DNA from: Cyanobacteria bacterium SZAS LIN-3
GTDB lineage: Bacteria > Cyanobacteriota > Vampirovibrionia > Obscuribacterales > Obscuribacteraceae
NCBI GenBank assembly: GCA_018266215.1
Contig: JAFEAV010000038.1
Location: forward strand, 1 to 55,590
Direction of reading: 5' to 3'
Length of the DNA stretch: 55,590 nucleotides
The notes under the pieces are model-generated. The model worked only from the letters and a program-made list of their open reading frames with translations. It was not told the DNA's origin and searched no databases. The translations under genes and the position numbers were made by a program. Below are positions 1 through 7,658 of this stretch, piece after piece (positions within the stretch are counted from its first letter, which is position 1; each line of letters opens with the position of its first letter).

Positions 1-411
1 GATCGGATTGGGCGGCTGCAGGTTGAAGCATTCAGCCGTTCCAAGCGCAATCAGCTTGTTGCGAATCGCCGTCTCCCAGTCGATGAGGCCGAGGCCCACG
101 ACCAGGATGGCCATGTTGGTCCGATTGAGGTCAATCGGACCTTCGAAGGACGGCCCGTTGCCATCCATGGTGCCCGGCGCCGCGTGGAAGTCGGAATGGC
201 CGCAGACATGGCTGTCGATGTGCGGCGAGTGCATCCCGAAGTCGCCGAAGGCATGGCCTACGACGATGGCGTCGAACGTTGTGGCCCCGGCGTGATGCCC
301 GTGGCCGAAGTTGAGGTCGAAGACGCTGTGGGCGAAGCCCTTGTCGTGTCCGAATCCTCCGTGGCTATGACCGTCGTGGCCATGGCCGTGATCACCTCCG
401 TGTCCGTCCAT
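1..411 (-). CDS. His-rich orphan protein, 3' end outside the window
   Basis: This reading frame is open from ATG at 411 to the window edge (137 codons, no stop), so the C-terminus is missing. CAAAGGAG sits 6 nt before the ATG. The first 17 residues hold six histidines in a Gly/Asp-rich context (MDGHGGDHGHGHDGHSH), and histidines continue to about residue 80. A more ordinary segment follows, with a hydrophobic stretch (NMAILVVGLGLI) near residues 101-112. The His-rich head could bind Zn, Ni or Cu, but that is inference. It is the last gene seen of a minus-strand group with the Fe-S nuclease (39 nt gap) and the orphan at 1668-2075. I recognise no family. Confidence 0.75.
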   Translation of the reverse strand, partial: MDGHGGDHGHGHDGHSHGGFGHDKGFAHSVFDLNFGHGHHAGATTFDAIVVGHAFGDFGMHSPHIDSHVCGHSDFHAAPGTMDGNGPSFEGPIDLNRTNMAILVVGLGLIDWETAIRNKLIALGTAECFNLQPPNPI

Positions 412-450
412 AATGTTCTCCTTTGTTTTTGGTTGGTTGAAAGAAAGCCA

Positions 451-1476
451 TCATGCGAAAGCGGCAGTTTTGCTGCCGTCTCCGTTGGTGGACGCGTTGA
501 TGATGGCACCCGTAGTTGCCACCATGGGTGGGGCCATGGGGGCTACCGGGGTGGAGATGCCACCTTGTATGACCACGAGACTGAGACGAGTCTCGCGCTC
601 CTTTTGCCTTTCGGCGTCCCGGCGCAGTTCTTCGGCAAACTGCTCTTTGTTGACCGGGCAGGTGTGACGGAACTGGCAGCCGCGGCAGTGATTGCCTTGG
701 CTCAAGCGAAATTCGCCCGATTGCCAGTCAGCGTCCATGCGCTTGACCGTTTCCTGGATGCTCCAGAGCATGTCCTTCTGCTCCTGCTTCAGGTGACGAC
801 CGATCCACTCCCAGCGCTCGAAGGGCCTGGCCAGGATCTGACCCCGGAAGTCCTTCAGGTAGCGCACCATGGTCTTGATCGGACCATCGAAGTTGAGAGC
901 TTTGGTCATCTTGGCCACGTAGCCGAAGAAGAAAGCGCCGCTGACGTCCAGAGCCTTGCGGTAGGTGCCGGTCTTCTGGTCGACGACGCTCAGGTACTTC
1001 CCATCCCGGTCTTCCAGGATTTCCATCTTGTCCGCTTGCGCGTACCAGAAGGTGTTGGTGTAGGAGTCGTACCAGACCATCAGCCGCTCATGCTGAGTGG
1101 CGATGGCATCGATGCTCTCCTTGTCGCTGACGCGCACCGCCTTGGCGATGAGTGCCTTGACCTGTTGGGCCACCACCTGCAGCTCTTCCGGCCGGACATT
1201 CTTCAGACGCGCGGCGATTTCCGCCGTGTCCTGCAGTCTGTCTTGAGCCGGCTTTGCCGTTTCCTGGTGGACCAGGTCGCCAATCTCTTGCGAGAGCGAG
1301 CGACGGTAGATGGCGTCTCCTTCCTTCCACATCAGATACATGCCGGGGCACTGCATCCATTTGCGGATGTCGGAGAAGCAGACGGTGCGGTCCCAGGGAC
1401 CGGAGATGGCACTGAGCGTGCCGTTGAGGTTGACGTCGCGATAGCGGGTCGGCCTCTGCTTGTGATTGGTTCTCAT
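451..1476 (-). CDS. PD-(D/E)XK nuclease with AddB/Cas4-type Fe-S cysteines
   Basis: A 341-residue protein that reads as a RecB/Cas4/AddB-superfamily nuclease. In order: C43 in MQCPGMY, H70 in GDLVHQ (RecB-motif His), D149 in QADKMEI, D166 and K168 in VVDQKTG (the D-x-K core), then C264-x2-C267-x5-C273. One Cys before and three after the nuclease core is the arrangement that holds a 4Fe-4S cluster in AddB and Cas4. The tail after residue 300 is Ala/Pro-rich and looks disordered. The start has GCGAGGAAA upstream. No cas1, cas2, CRISPR or helicase gene is nearby, so a stand-alone DNA-processing role is likely. Specificity cannot be read from the sequence. Confidence 0.85.
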   Translation of the reverse strand: MRTNHKQRPTRYRDVNLNGTLSAISGPWDRTVCFSDIRKWMQCPGMYLMWKEGDAIYRRSLSQEIGDLVHQETAKPAQDRLQDTAEIAARLKNVRPEELQVVAQQVKALIAKAVRVSDKESIDAIATQHERLMVWYDSYTNTFWYAQADKMEILEDRDGKYLSVVDQKTGTYRKALDVSGAFFFGYVAKMTKALNFDGPIKTMVRYLKDFRGQILARPFERWEWIGRHLKQEQKDMLWSIQETVKRMDADWQSGEFRLSQGNHCRGCQFRHTCPVNKEQFAEELRRDAERQKERETRLSLVVIQGGISTPVAPMAPPMVATTGAIINASTNGDGSKTAAFA

Positions 1477-1535
1477 AATTTTTTCCTCGCTTTTAGCTGT
1501 TAAAACACGGTTGATTGGGAACGTTTGTTTCCCCA

Positions 1536-1557
1536 GTCATGCGCCTTTCCGCATGAC
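1536..1557. other. Intercistronic hairpin
   Basis: A perfect 8-bp inverted repeat (GTCATGCG, 6-nt loop, CGCATGAC) lies between the minus-strand genes at 1668-2075 and 451-1476. It has no T-run on either side, so it may be an mRNA processing or stabilising hairpin and not a terminator. The rest of 1477-1667 shows nothing else recognisable. Confidence 0.5.
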
Positions 1558-1667
1558 CAGCACTGGACCGCATGTGTCATAAATCCGTGACCGGAAATAG
1601 AGGACACACGCGACCCAGCCCCACCACAGATGGCTGTGGATAGAGGATTGCTTTAGAAGTGAATGAC

Positions 1668-2075
1668 TTACTTGCCCTTGAACGTGGCCACGACGACCGC
1701 ATCCGGCAAGTTGATCATGGTGTCGCCGCTGGCGAACTCGATGCCCTTCAGGTCAACGTACATACGCCGATCCTGTCTGGTCATTGCCAGGAGCTGACGC
1801 AGTCCGTCGCCGTTTGCATCCATCGCCAGAATCTCGAGCTTGCGCCGCGAGCCTGCGATGAACGAACGAACGACGAAGTCGCCCGGAGCGATCGCGTCCA
1901 GGTTGATCACCACTTTCACCGCCTGCTGAGGAAATGCATCGTCCACCTTGTGGGCGACTGCAAGACCTTCGCGAGAAGCGAAGATGGTGCTGCGAAGCGA
2001 ACTTTCCGGATCCGCCAGGATGACGGAAACAACCGGAGACCGACCCTCGGAGACCTGCAACATACTGGTAGCCAT
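1668..2075 (-). CDS. Orphan 135-residue protein
   Basis: I chose the ATG at 2075 because AGAAAGGAGCC lies 7 nt upstream; an in-frame extension further upstream has no such signal. The 135-residue product is soluble, without a signal peptide or membrane segment. It alternates beta-like stretches (SPVVSVILADP, VKVVINLD, FVVRSFIAG, MYVDLKGIEF, AVVVATFKGK), suggesting a small beta-rich domain. No catalytic motif is evident. It is first in the minus-strand group that runs into the Fe-S nuclease, 191 nt away, after a leader of more than 100 nt. Codon use is strongly G/C-ending, like its neighbours. I do not recognise the family. Confidence 0.75.
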   Translation of the reverse strand: MATSMLQVSEGRSPVVSVILADPESSLRSTIFASREGLAVAHKVDDAFPQQAVKVVINLDAIAPGDFVVRSFIAGSRRKLEILAMDANGDGLRQLLAMTRQDRRMYVDLKGIEFASGDTMINLPDAVVVATFKGK

Positions 2076-2953
2076 AATTGGCTCCTTTCTGTGCGCTGTG
2101 CGCACTGGTTGAAATTGATGAGGGAACTGCTGGGATTGGTTATTGGTTAGGGAAAATGCTCGTTGTTTGAAATTGGTTTTTAGATATGAGTTGATACTAA
2201 TGAGTTCCCATTCAGGTAGGCAAGTGCTGGTGCCCCGTTAATGCCTCCAGGCCATGCCCCCGGCAATGCCCGCCCGCGGTGGTTGAAACCCTGTCGGATG
2301 GGCCTTTTCGGGGTATTGAATAGAATTTTTTCTCTTCTTTGTGGTCTATATCTCGTATTGATAAAGACCTTGATCTGATGCGGTTTATACGCGTTAGATC
2401 GCGATAGTGATCTGGCGCCGATGACGCAAGCGGCTAAGGGACTTATGCAAAAGATTTTTGCTACACCCCGATGTTGCGAAATTAGCGCCGCTTAATTTCC
2501 CTCGCGCAGCTTCGCCAGCATGCGGGATTTCAGCAATAACCGGCAATTTCCTGGATCAATTCGGCTGTGATTTTGCTCGAGGGATTAAAAAGAGGCGCCT
2601 CGCGCTAGCTGAGCGATTGTTAATGATAGTCGCTTAATAATTCCGCGGCCATTTCAGGCAAATTCCTAAATGAAAGTCTCGAAAGCTTCGTACCAGCAAT
2701 CGAGAAGAGAATTTGTAGTTCTCTCCACTCTCTCAGTTTGAGATTGTTACTGGATGTAAAGAGGTGCTTCTCAATAATTCTTGTCGTGCCTGTATGGCCA
2801 GAGCTCTGGTAGCAAGAGGGTCTTCTACACACTCTATTTTTCTTCGAGTAAATCGCTTCCAGCCCAAGTAACTCTTGCTTCAACCCCCAACTTCTCCCTG
2901 CGCGCGCGCAGAGAGAAAACTCTGTCTTTCACCCCGAAAGGAGGTTTTATGCC
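2076..2953. promoter_or_regulatory. Divergent intergenic region, no supported gene
   Basis: About 880 bases between divergent operons. Short frames here are AT-rich and lack ribosome binding sites. At 2188-2204 it holds GAGTTGATACTAATGAG, matched by GAGTTGAGACTAATGA about 310 nt upstream of the gene starting at 47433, which suggests a shared upstream signal for minus-strand genes. Near the plus-strand operon lies a GC palindrome (separate entry). Promoters for both directions must lie here, but I cannot place -35/-10 boxes with confidence. Confidence 0.5.
2898..2911. other. GC palindrome in 5' leader
   Basis: CTGCGCGCGCGCAG is a perfect 14-nt palindrome flanked by TCTC/GAGA arms, about 40 nt before the start codon at 2954. 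In the transcript of the plus-strand operon it could fold into a short hairpin; alternating CG could also adopt a non-B form. Function unknown. Confidence 0.5.
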
Positions 2954-3427
2954 ATGTCGCACCTCAATGGCAAGCGCCACACCCTCACCCTGAACCCCCG
3001 CCCCTATCCACCCGGCGGTGAAGAACTCTTCTGTCGGCAGCTGCGTCAACGCGCCGAGGATTTCCGTAACAAGAAGCTCCTCGCCGCTTTGCACAAGGTG
3101 GTCTACATCTCGGCCGGCGTCGAACCGGACGAGCCCCTGCCGGCTCCCTGGAACGTCGTGCCTGAGCCCTTCTACGGCCTGCATCCGTACACCAACCAAC
3201 CCTTCGTCATCGACGGCTTCGTCTGGTCCAGCTTCGCCGACGGCACGCGCCATCGCATGCAGCACTTCGTGGGCGGCACAGACATGTACGGCGGCAAGCC
3301 GCTCGAGATCTGGAACGGCACCGTCAACATGCAGGCCCACGACGGGAGCTATCTGGTCTGTCACTACCGTCTCGGTCGTTGCATCTCGGTGCAGACCCGC
3401 AGGGCGCCTCAGGAAAAGTTTCGCTGA
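2954..3427 (+). CDS. Orphan 157-residue protein
   Basis: First gene of the long plus-strand array. GAAAGGAGG lies 9 nt before the ATG at 2954. Another ATG at 2949 is closer to the site, but its frame stops after 14 codons, so it could be a tiny leader or simply chance. The product is soluble, with a Pro-rich N-terminal part and aromatic-rich segments (GLHPYTNQPFVIDGFVWSSF, GSYLVCHYRLGRC) typical of a compact beta domain. There are no transmembrane segments and no recognisable catalytic motif. Codon use is strongly G/C-ending. Family unknown. Confidence 0.8.
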   Translation: MSHLNGKRHTLTLNPRPYPPGGEELFCRQLRQRAEDFRNKKLLAALHKVVYISAGVEPDEPLPAPWNVVPEPFYGLHPYTNQPFVIDGFVWSSFADGTRHRMQHFVGGTDMYGGKPLEIWNGTVNMQAHDGSYLVCHYRLGRCISVQTRRAPQEKFR

Positions 3428-3481
3428 GCTGTCCTGTTCGTCTGCTAATCCCATCAACTGGAGCTTGTTAAGGGAGTAACC

Positions 3482-3694
3482 ATGCTCTATTTCATCGAGT
3501 TTATCCTGGTCGTGCTTGTGCTCATCGGAGTCGTTCTCTATGGCGTCTTCGCTCTGAGCAAGCTCCTGGCCCTGGTCCTGGCTGTCGCGCTGGCCGTCTG
3601 GTTCGTGCGCATCGAAGGCTCCAAGGGGCTGTTCTTCGTCGGCGGTGGCTTCGGCGCTACCGCCGCCGTCGTCTTTCTCGTCTCTCTGTTCTAA
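3482..3694 (+). CDS. Small membrane protein (70 aa)
   Basis: Almost entirely hydrophobic, with three likely membrane segments at about residues 3-25, 27-43 and 49-69, the last two joined by VRIEGSKG. AAGGGAGTAACC precedes the ATG. It sits 54 nt after the previous gene and 54 nt before another small membrane protein, so the pair is probably co-transcribed. There are no functional motifs. Small integral membrane proteins recur at the head of several operons in this window. Confidence 0.75.
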   Translation: MLYFIEFILVVLVLIGVVLYGVFALSKLLALVLAVALAVWFVRIEGSKGLFFVGGGFGATAAVVFLVSLF

Positions 3695-3748
3695 GCGATC
3701 CGGCTTCGGCTCGGATCTCCGTCAAACCTGAATCGAAAGGGTACTGCC

Positions 3749-3937
3749 ATGCATACCGGACTGCTCATACTCCTCATCATCTTGCTCATCGGTGGTTTCA
3801 GCCTCGCTGCTGAACTGCTGTTCATCGGTGTCGTCGTTTTCCTGTTCTGCGTGCTCTTCGGCGTGCTGACCGCACCGGTAGGCGGCGGGACCATCCTGCT
3901 CCTGATCCTGATCATCCTGCTCTTGCGCCGTCGCTGA
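3749..3937 (+). CDS. Small membrane protein (62 aa)
   Basis: Two strongly hydrophobic segments (about residues 4-35 and 45-59) and an Arg-Arg-Arg C-terminus, which should sit in the cytoplasm by the positive-inside rule. AAAGGG lies 8 nt before the ATG. It is sandwiched between another small membrane protein and the Fic-motif protein in the same direction. Leu/Ile/Val content is extreme, so homology assignment is unreliable. Function unknown. Confidence 0.7.
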   Translation: MHTGLLILLIILLIGGFSLAAELLFIGVVVFLFCVLFGVLTAPVGGGTILLLILIILLLRRR

Positions 3938-3975
3938 GCAGGGCTAACAACGATCTCTGAAGAAAGGAGACCGCT

Positions 3976-4470
3976 ATGTTTACAGATACACAGCTCGCGG
4001 TCGTGCGCTTCTGCGCCGAAGAATGCGAGCGCCAACACAGCGGACCGACATCGGTCAGCTGGATGGTCAACGCTTACAACTACGCGGCCACTGAGCTTGC
4101 CCCGCTTCTCGCCGGAGGCGGCAAGCTCGAGCTCGATCACCTGCGGACCCTGGCCCGTTTGATCGAGCCGGTCGTCAACGCGCGGGGATTCCGCATCACG
4201 CCTGTGCGCTTCGGCGACGGCAGCGTCCTCTCCAACCACCACCAGATCGAGCGTCAACTCGAGGCACTGCTGGCGGTGCAGGATTCTGTCGGGCCCGGCG
4301 CTTTCTACCAGGAATACGAGGAGATTCATCCCTGCGCGGACGGCAACGGACGCGAGGGTGCCATTCTCTTCAACCTCCTGGGCGGCACCCTCGATCAGCC
4401 GGTCGTGCCCCCGCCCTTCAACCGCGGCGGAGCGCCCTACCAGTCGGCCTTCGGTGCCGTGGAGTCCTGA
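3976..4470 (+). CDS. Small Fic/Fido-like protein with degenerate motif
   Basis: The 164-residue product contains IHPCADGNGREGA at residues 117-129, matching the Fic active-site signature HxFx(D/E)GNGRxxR for the catalytic His (H118), the acidic residue (D122) and the anion-binding GNGR loop (123-126). The Phe is replaced by Cys120 and the final Arg by Ala129. In Fic AMP-transferases that Arg contacts the nucleotide phosphates, so classical AMPylation is doubtful; altered chemistry or a pseudo-enzyme is possible. The protein is shorter than most Fic domains, and no inhibitory-helix motif is obvious. AGAAAGGAG precedes the start. The next gene starts 1 nt after its stop. Confidence 0.7.
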   Translation: MFTDTQLAVVRFCAEECERQHSGPTSVSWMVNAYNYAATELAPLLAGGGKLELDHLRTLARLIEPVVNARGFRITPVRFGDGSVLSNHHQIERQLEALLAVQDSVGPGAFYQEYEEIHPCADGNGREGAILFNLLGGTLDQPVVPPPFNRGGAPYQSAFGAVES

Positions 4471-4471
4471 G

Positions 4472-5230
4472 ATGGGCTCGCCACGTGGAATGGTCGATGT
4501 CGCCCGGGCCTGGTACCGGGGGCGTCGAGAGAAGGTCGAGCGTGAGAGGCGTCAGGCCTTGCTCGACCGACGCGGCCGCAGGCCGGAGTGTTTGGAAGAA
4601 CGCCCCGGTCTGTTGCGCAGATTGTTCGACGAGCGCGAACGACAGCTGGAAGTGATTGCGGGCAGATCTGCTCGGGTTGCCGATAGCTCGTCGGTTGCTG
4701 CCGGTGCGGGCGATTTGCTGCACGGTCTTGTGGCTGACAGCGCCGAGCGCACGCTCGTCGTTGTCGACGCGCAGAATGACTTCGTCAAGGGTGCGAGCGA
4801 AGAGTACTTCCTCGAGCTGGAGGCGCTGGTTCTGCGGGCTCGCCGTCGCGGTTGGCCCATTATCTTCCTGGAGTTCTTCGGTCGCTACGGAGACACCATC
4901 GAGCGCTTGCTCAAGCTGGTCGATGGCTATCCGCGCGCTGTGCGGGTGAAGAAGTACGAGCAGAGCGGTGTGGGTGAGGTTGCGAAAACCTGCCGCGAGC
5001 AGGGCTTCGGTACTGATATCTTCCAGCTCTGCGGTGCTTACTCCGACCATTGCATCACGGCGACCGGCCGGGACCTGGCGCTCAATTTCCGCCGCAGTCT
5101 GGTGGAGATCGTCACCAGGGGCTGTGTCAGCTTTGGCGAGACGGGCACCCCGCCCGAACCCTACGACTGGTTCAGCTTCCCCATGTCGGCGAACATCCGG
5201 CTTGTGCGCGGGGCCAGAAAACGCAACTGA
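4472..5230 (+). CDS. Isochorismatase-like cysteine hydrolase
   Basis: A 252-residue protein with a Cys hydrolase triad in the usual order: D99 in LVVVDAQNDF, K160 or K161 in VRVKKYEQSG and C194 in YSDHCITATGRDL. The first ~90 residues are charged, helical and absent from minimal family members. Start at 4472 is chosen because GGAG lies 7 nt upstream and the ATG falls 1 nt after the Fic-like stop, implying translational coupling. Relatives act on isochorismate, nicotinamide, peroxyureidoacrylate or N-carbamoyl compounds; the substrate here cannot be read. A second, diverged member lies at 51924-52559, also near a cell-wall hydrolase. Confidence 0.82.
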   Translation: MGSPRGMVDVARAWYRGRREKVERERRQALLDRRGRRPECLEERPGLLRRLFDERERQLEVIAGRSARVADSSSVAAGAGDLLHGLVADSAERTLVVVDAQNDFVKGASEEYFLELEALVLRARRRGWPIIFLEFFGRYGDTIERLLKLVDGYPRAVRVKKYEQSGVGEVAKTCREQGFGTDIFQLCGAYSDHCITATGRDLALNFRRSLVEIVTRGCVSFGETGTPPEPYDWFSFPMSANIRLVRGARKRN

Positions 5231-5252
5231 ATCTAACTTCTACCGAGGTGCT

Positions 5253-5795
5253 ATGCAAAAAAATATCGGAAATAAAACGGCACCGGTCCGCCTGCGTTTT
5301 CGTCCCGTGCGATGGCAGCGTGATCTGACGGCAATGATGTACATCGAAAGAGCCGGCTTCGCCAGGCCCTGGGACCGGGAGAAGTTTCTCCTCTTCAGTC
5401 TCCGGGCGGATGTGCAGGCCGTCATTGCCGAGTTGGATGGGGTCGTCGTCGGCTACATCCTCTGCGAACTCTACGACGACCGGGTGCATGTGGCCCATGT
5501 GGCTGTGCATCCCGCTCACCAGAGTCAGGGCATTGGCAGTGCCCTGATTCAGTCGACCTGCGATTCGTCGGTCGGCCGGCCGGTAACTCTCAATGCGCGT
5601 GTCTCCAACATGCGCGCTCGGGAGCTTTACGAACATCTGGGTTTCACCCTGGTGCAGTTCAAACCGGCTCACTATGACGACGGCGAGGCTGCCGTCGTCA
5701 TGCGCTACGCGCCCTGGCAGCCGAGATTGATCTCGGACCTGTCGGCGCCGCTCGGGACAAACTCCCTGTTACCGAGCGCTGTTTTGACATCGTAA
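5253..5795 (+). CDS. GNAT family N-acetyltransferase, RimI-like
   Basis: A 180-residue protein with a GNAT core: an N-terminal strand and helix (RLRFRPVRWQRDLTAMMYIE), central strands (VVVGYILCEL), the acetyl-CoA loop in VAVHPAHQSQGIGSALI (Q/R-x-x-G-x-G/A form) and a C-terminal ARELYEHLGF segment. The overall pattern resembles RimI-type protein N-alpha-acetyltransferases, but the ~25-residue tail is extra, so a RimI role is not assigned. GAGG lies close to the ATG at 5253, 22 nt after the hydrolase gene. Confidence 0.85.
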   Translation: MQKNIGNKTAPVRLRFRPVRWQRDLTAMMYIERAGFARPWDREKFLLFSLRADVQAVIAELDGVVVGYILCELYDDRVHVAHVAVHPAHQSQGIGSALIQSTCDSSVGRPVTLNARVSNMRARELYEHLGFTLVQFKPAHYDDGEAAVVMRYAPWQPRLISDLSAPLGTNSLLPSAVLTS

Positions 5796-5820
5796 CCCTC
5801 AAACTCTAAGGAGTTCTGTT

Positions 5821-6888
5821 ATGGCTAAAGCAATCAGCAAGTCGCCGGAGATCTCTCTGGTGCTGCAAGGTGGTGGCGCCCTCGGTGCCTACCAGGTGGG
5901 TGCCTACAAGGCGATGAAGAGCTTCGGTCAGGAGCCCACGGTCGTCGCCGGCATCTCCATCGGTGCCGTCAACGCCGCCATCATCGCCGGCAACACGCCG
6001 GAGAATCGTCTGCCGCGACTGCTCGAGTTCTGGCAGACGGTGAGCTGGCCGACCCCGGACGCGTCACCCTTCGCCACGGGCAATCCCTTCTTCGATGCCT
6101 GGCAACACGGCTTCGGCGTCTGGCAGGCCTTCATGTTCGGCCAGCCCAACTTCTTCAAGCCGCGGTACGTCAATCCCTGGCTGGCCAAGGCCGGTACGCC
6201 GGAGGCGGTCTCCTTCGAAGACACGTCGATGCTCAAGGCCACCCTCGAGCGGCTGATCGACTTCGATCTGATCAACTCGCCCGCGCGCAAGATCCGTCTT
6301 TTCCTCGGCGCCGTCAAGGTGACGACGGGTGAGATGGTCTTCTTCGACAACTTCAAGACCCGCATCACCGCCGATCATGTCATGGCCAGCGGCGCTTTGC
6401 CCCCGGCCTTCCCGGCGGTGCGCATCGACGGCGAGCTCTACTGGGACGGCGGCTGCTGCAGCAATACGGTGATCGACATCGTGCTGGAGCAGAATCCGAA
6501 CCTCGACAAGCGCGTCTTCATGCCTACCCTGTTCAATCCCGTCGGCCCCGAGCCGCAGACGATGGACGAGGTGCTGGTGCGGCAGCAGGACATCCAGTAC
6601 GCATCGCGTTCGATGCGTCATGTGCAGCGGGTGCTGGAGAAGCACCGTCTGCGCAAGGAACTCTGCCGGGCTCGGGCGGAGAAGGGCGTCAAGTCCCACT
6701 CCCGTGCCTGCCGCGAAGACGAGCGCAACAACAAGCTGGACATCGTCCACGTCATGTACCGTTCGCCCACCTTTGAGGGTGTGCGGCGGGACACGGACTT
6801 TGCCCGGCGTTCGATCCAGAGGCGCATGGACTCGGGTTTCGGCGATATGCACCTGGCTATCGCCGAATGCCACTGGGCCAGTTGCTGA
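5821..6888 (+). CDS. Patatin-like phospholipase
   Basis: Catalytic features of a patatin are all present: the oxyanion loop QGGGALGAYQ (GGGALG at 17-22), the nucleophile elbow GISIG (S46) and the catalytic Asp in WDGG (D209). No signal peptide, so the enzyme is cytoplasmic unless delivered by a dedicated system; many bacterial patatins act on membrane phospholipids. The C-terminal ~120 residues are basic (RRIQR-like patches) and could bind anionic lipid. AAGGAG precedes the ATG. At 355 residues it is of usual length. It lies in a run of hydrolase genes (isochorismatase-like, HAD, muralytic). Confidence 0.88.
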   Translation: MAKAISKSPEISLVLQGGGALGAYQVGAYKAMKSFGQEPTVVAGISIGAVNAAIIAGNTPENRLPRLLEFWQTVSWPTPDASPFATGNPFFDAWQHGFGVWQAFMFGQPNFFKPRYVNPWLAKAGTPEAVSFEDTSMLKATLERLIDFDLINSPARKIRLFLGAVKVTTGEMVFFDNFKTRITADHVMASGALPPAFPAVRIDGELYWDGGCCSNTVIDIVLEQNPNLDKRVFMPTLFNPVGPEPQTMDEVLVRQQDIQYASRSMRHVQRVLEKHRLRKELCRARAEKGVKSHSRACREDERNNKLDIVHVMYRSPTFEGVRRDTDFARRSIQRRMDSGFGDMHLAIAECHWASC

Positions 6889-6909
6889 AGGTCTTTGCCA
6901 GCGCCTGAG

Positions 6910-6935
6910 GCCAGTCGGCAATTCCGCCGGCTGGC
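6910..6935 (+). terminator. Terminator-like hairpin after the patatin gene
   Basis: GCCAGTCGGC and GCCGGCTGGC form a 10-position stem with a 6-nt loop and one mismatched centre, followed by TTTT. It lies between the patatin and HAD genes and may reduce read-through inside the long array. Confidence 0.6.
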
Positions 6936-6960
6936 TTTTCACTTCAACAGGAGGTAACTC

Positions 6961-7605
6961 ATGTGCGGACCGGCATCTGTCGTTCTGCTCGACCTGTGGA
7001 TGACTCTCGTATATTCACTTCCGCGTGATCCTATCCTCGATTTGCGTCTGCTCCTGGCACCGGAGGCTGAGCCGTCCGCCTTTGCGCGGACTTGCCTCAC
7101 CACCAACATCAGAGCCGAAGATGCTTTCCTGGCACACGTGGCCAGAGAGCACTCCGTCACTGCGACAGCTGAAGTGGCGGCCGCCTTTGCGGCTCTCACT
7201 GCCTCGGAACGCAACGGGGTGCAGCTGTATCCCGATACCGTGGCGGTGCTCACCGAGCTCAAGAAACGCGGCAAACGCCTGGGTTTGGTCTCCAATCTCT
7301 GGCCGTTCCCCGTGGATCACATCTTCAACAATCTGGGTCTGGGCGCTCACTTTGAGCACCTTGTTTACTCCTTTGCCGAAGGGGTGGCCAAGCCCGACAA
7401 GGGGATTTTTCAATCGGCCATGAAGCGATTTGCAGTCAGCGCTGATCACTGTGTGATGGTCGGCGACAGCCTCAAGTCCGATGTGGAGGGTGCCATTGCG
7501 GCTGGCATGTCGGCGATTTTGATCAATCGCAGCGGCCAGAAGTTTGCGCTCCCTGCGCCGTCAAGAGAGGTGACGAATCTGACGGAGCTTCTTGCAGTCT
7601 TGTGA
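6961..7605 (+). CDS. HAD-like hydrolase with altered motif I
   Basis: A 214-residue HAD protein: motif I LLDLWMTL with nucleophile D11, motif II in LVSNLW, motif III Lys in VAKPDKGIF, and motif IV VGDSLKSDVEGA. The second Asp of DxD, the general acid/base in phosphatases, is Trp13. In haloacid dehalogenases this position is Tyr (DxYGT), so a non-phosphatase activity or a DLWxTL-type subfamily should be considered. CAGGAGG lies 7 nt before the ATG. Cytoplasmic, with a helical cap region at about residues 20-85. Substrate unknown. Confidence 0.82.
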   Translation: MCGPASVVLLDLWMTLVYSLPRDPILDLRLLLAPEAEPSAFARTCLTTNIRAEDAFLAHVAREHSVTATAEVAAAFAALTASERNGVQLYPDTVAVLTELKKRGKRLGLVSNLWPFPVDHIFNNLGLGAHFEHLVYSFAEGVAKPDKGIFQSAMKRFAVSADHCVMVGDSLKSDVEGAIAAGMSAILINRSGQKFALPAPSREVTNLTELLAVL

Positions 7606-7658
7606 TACAGGCCTGCCTCTCCTGAGGCAGATTCAAGTTATTCCTACCGGACTACTCT

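Noticed and set aside
451..1476. CRISPR-Cas locus suggested by a Cas4-like protein
   Set aside because: No repeat-spacer array or other cas gene is found in the window.
184..1503. Long open frame on the plus strand opposite the Fe-S nuclease
   Set aside because: It is a shadow of the minus-strand genes: the minus strand has ribosome binding sites and clear nuclease motifs, whereas this frame is low in recognisable protein features.
2620..2883. 87-codon minus-strand frame in the long intergenic region
   Set aside because: TTG start without a ribosome binding site, AT-rich codons, and overlap with the leader of the plus operon. It looks like chance.
2949..2993. 14-codon leader peptide frame overlapping the start at 2954
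   Set aside because: Its ATG is near the same ribosome binding site, but the peptide shows no attenuator-like codon run; it is probably coincidental.
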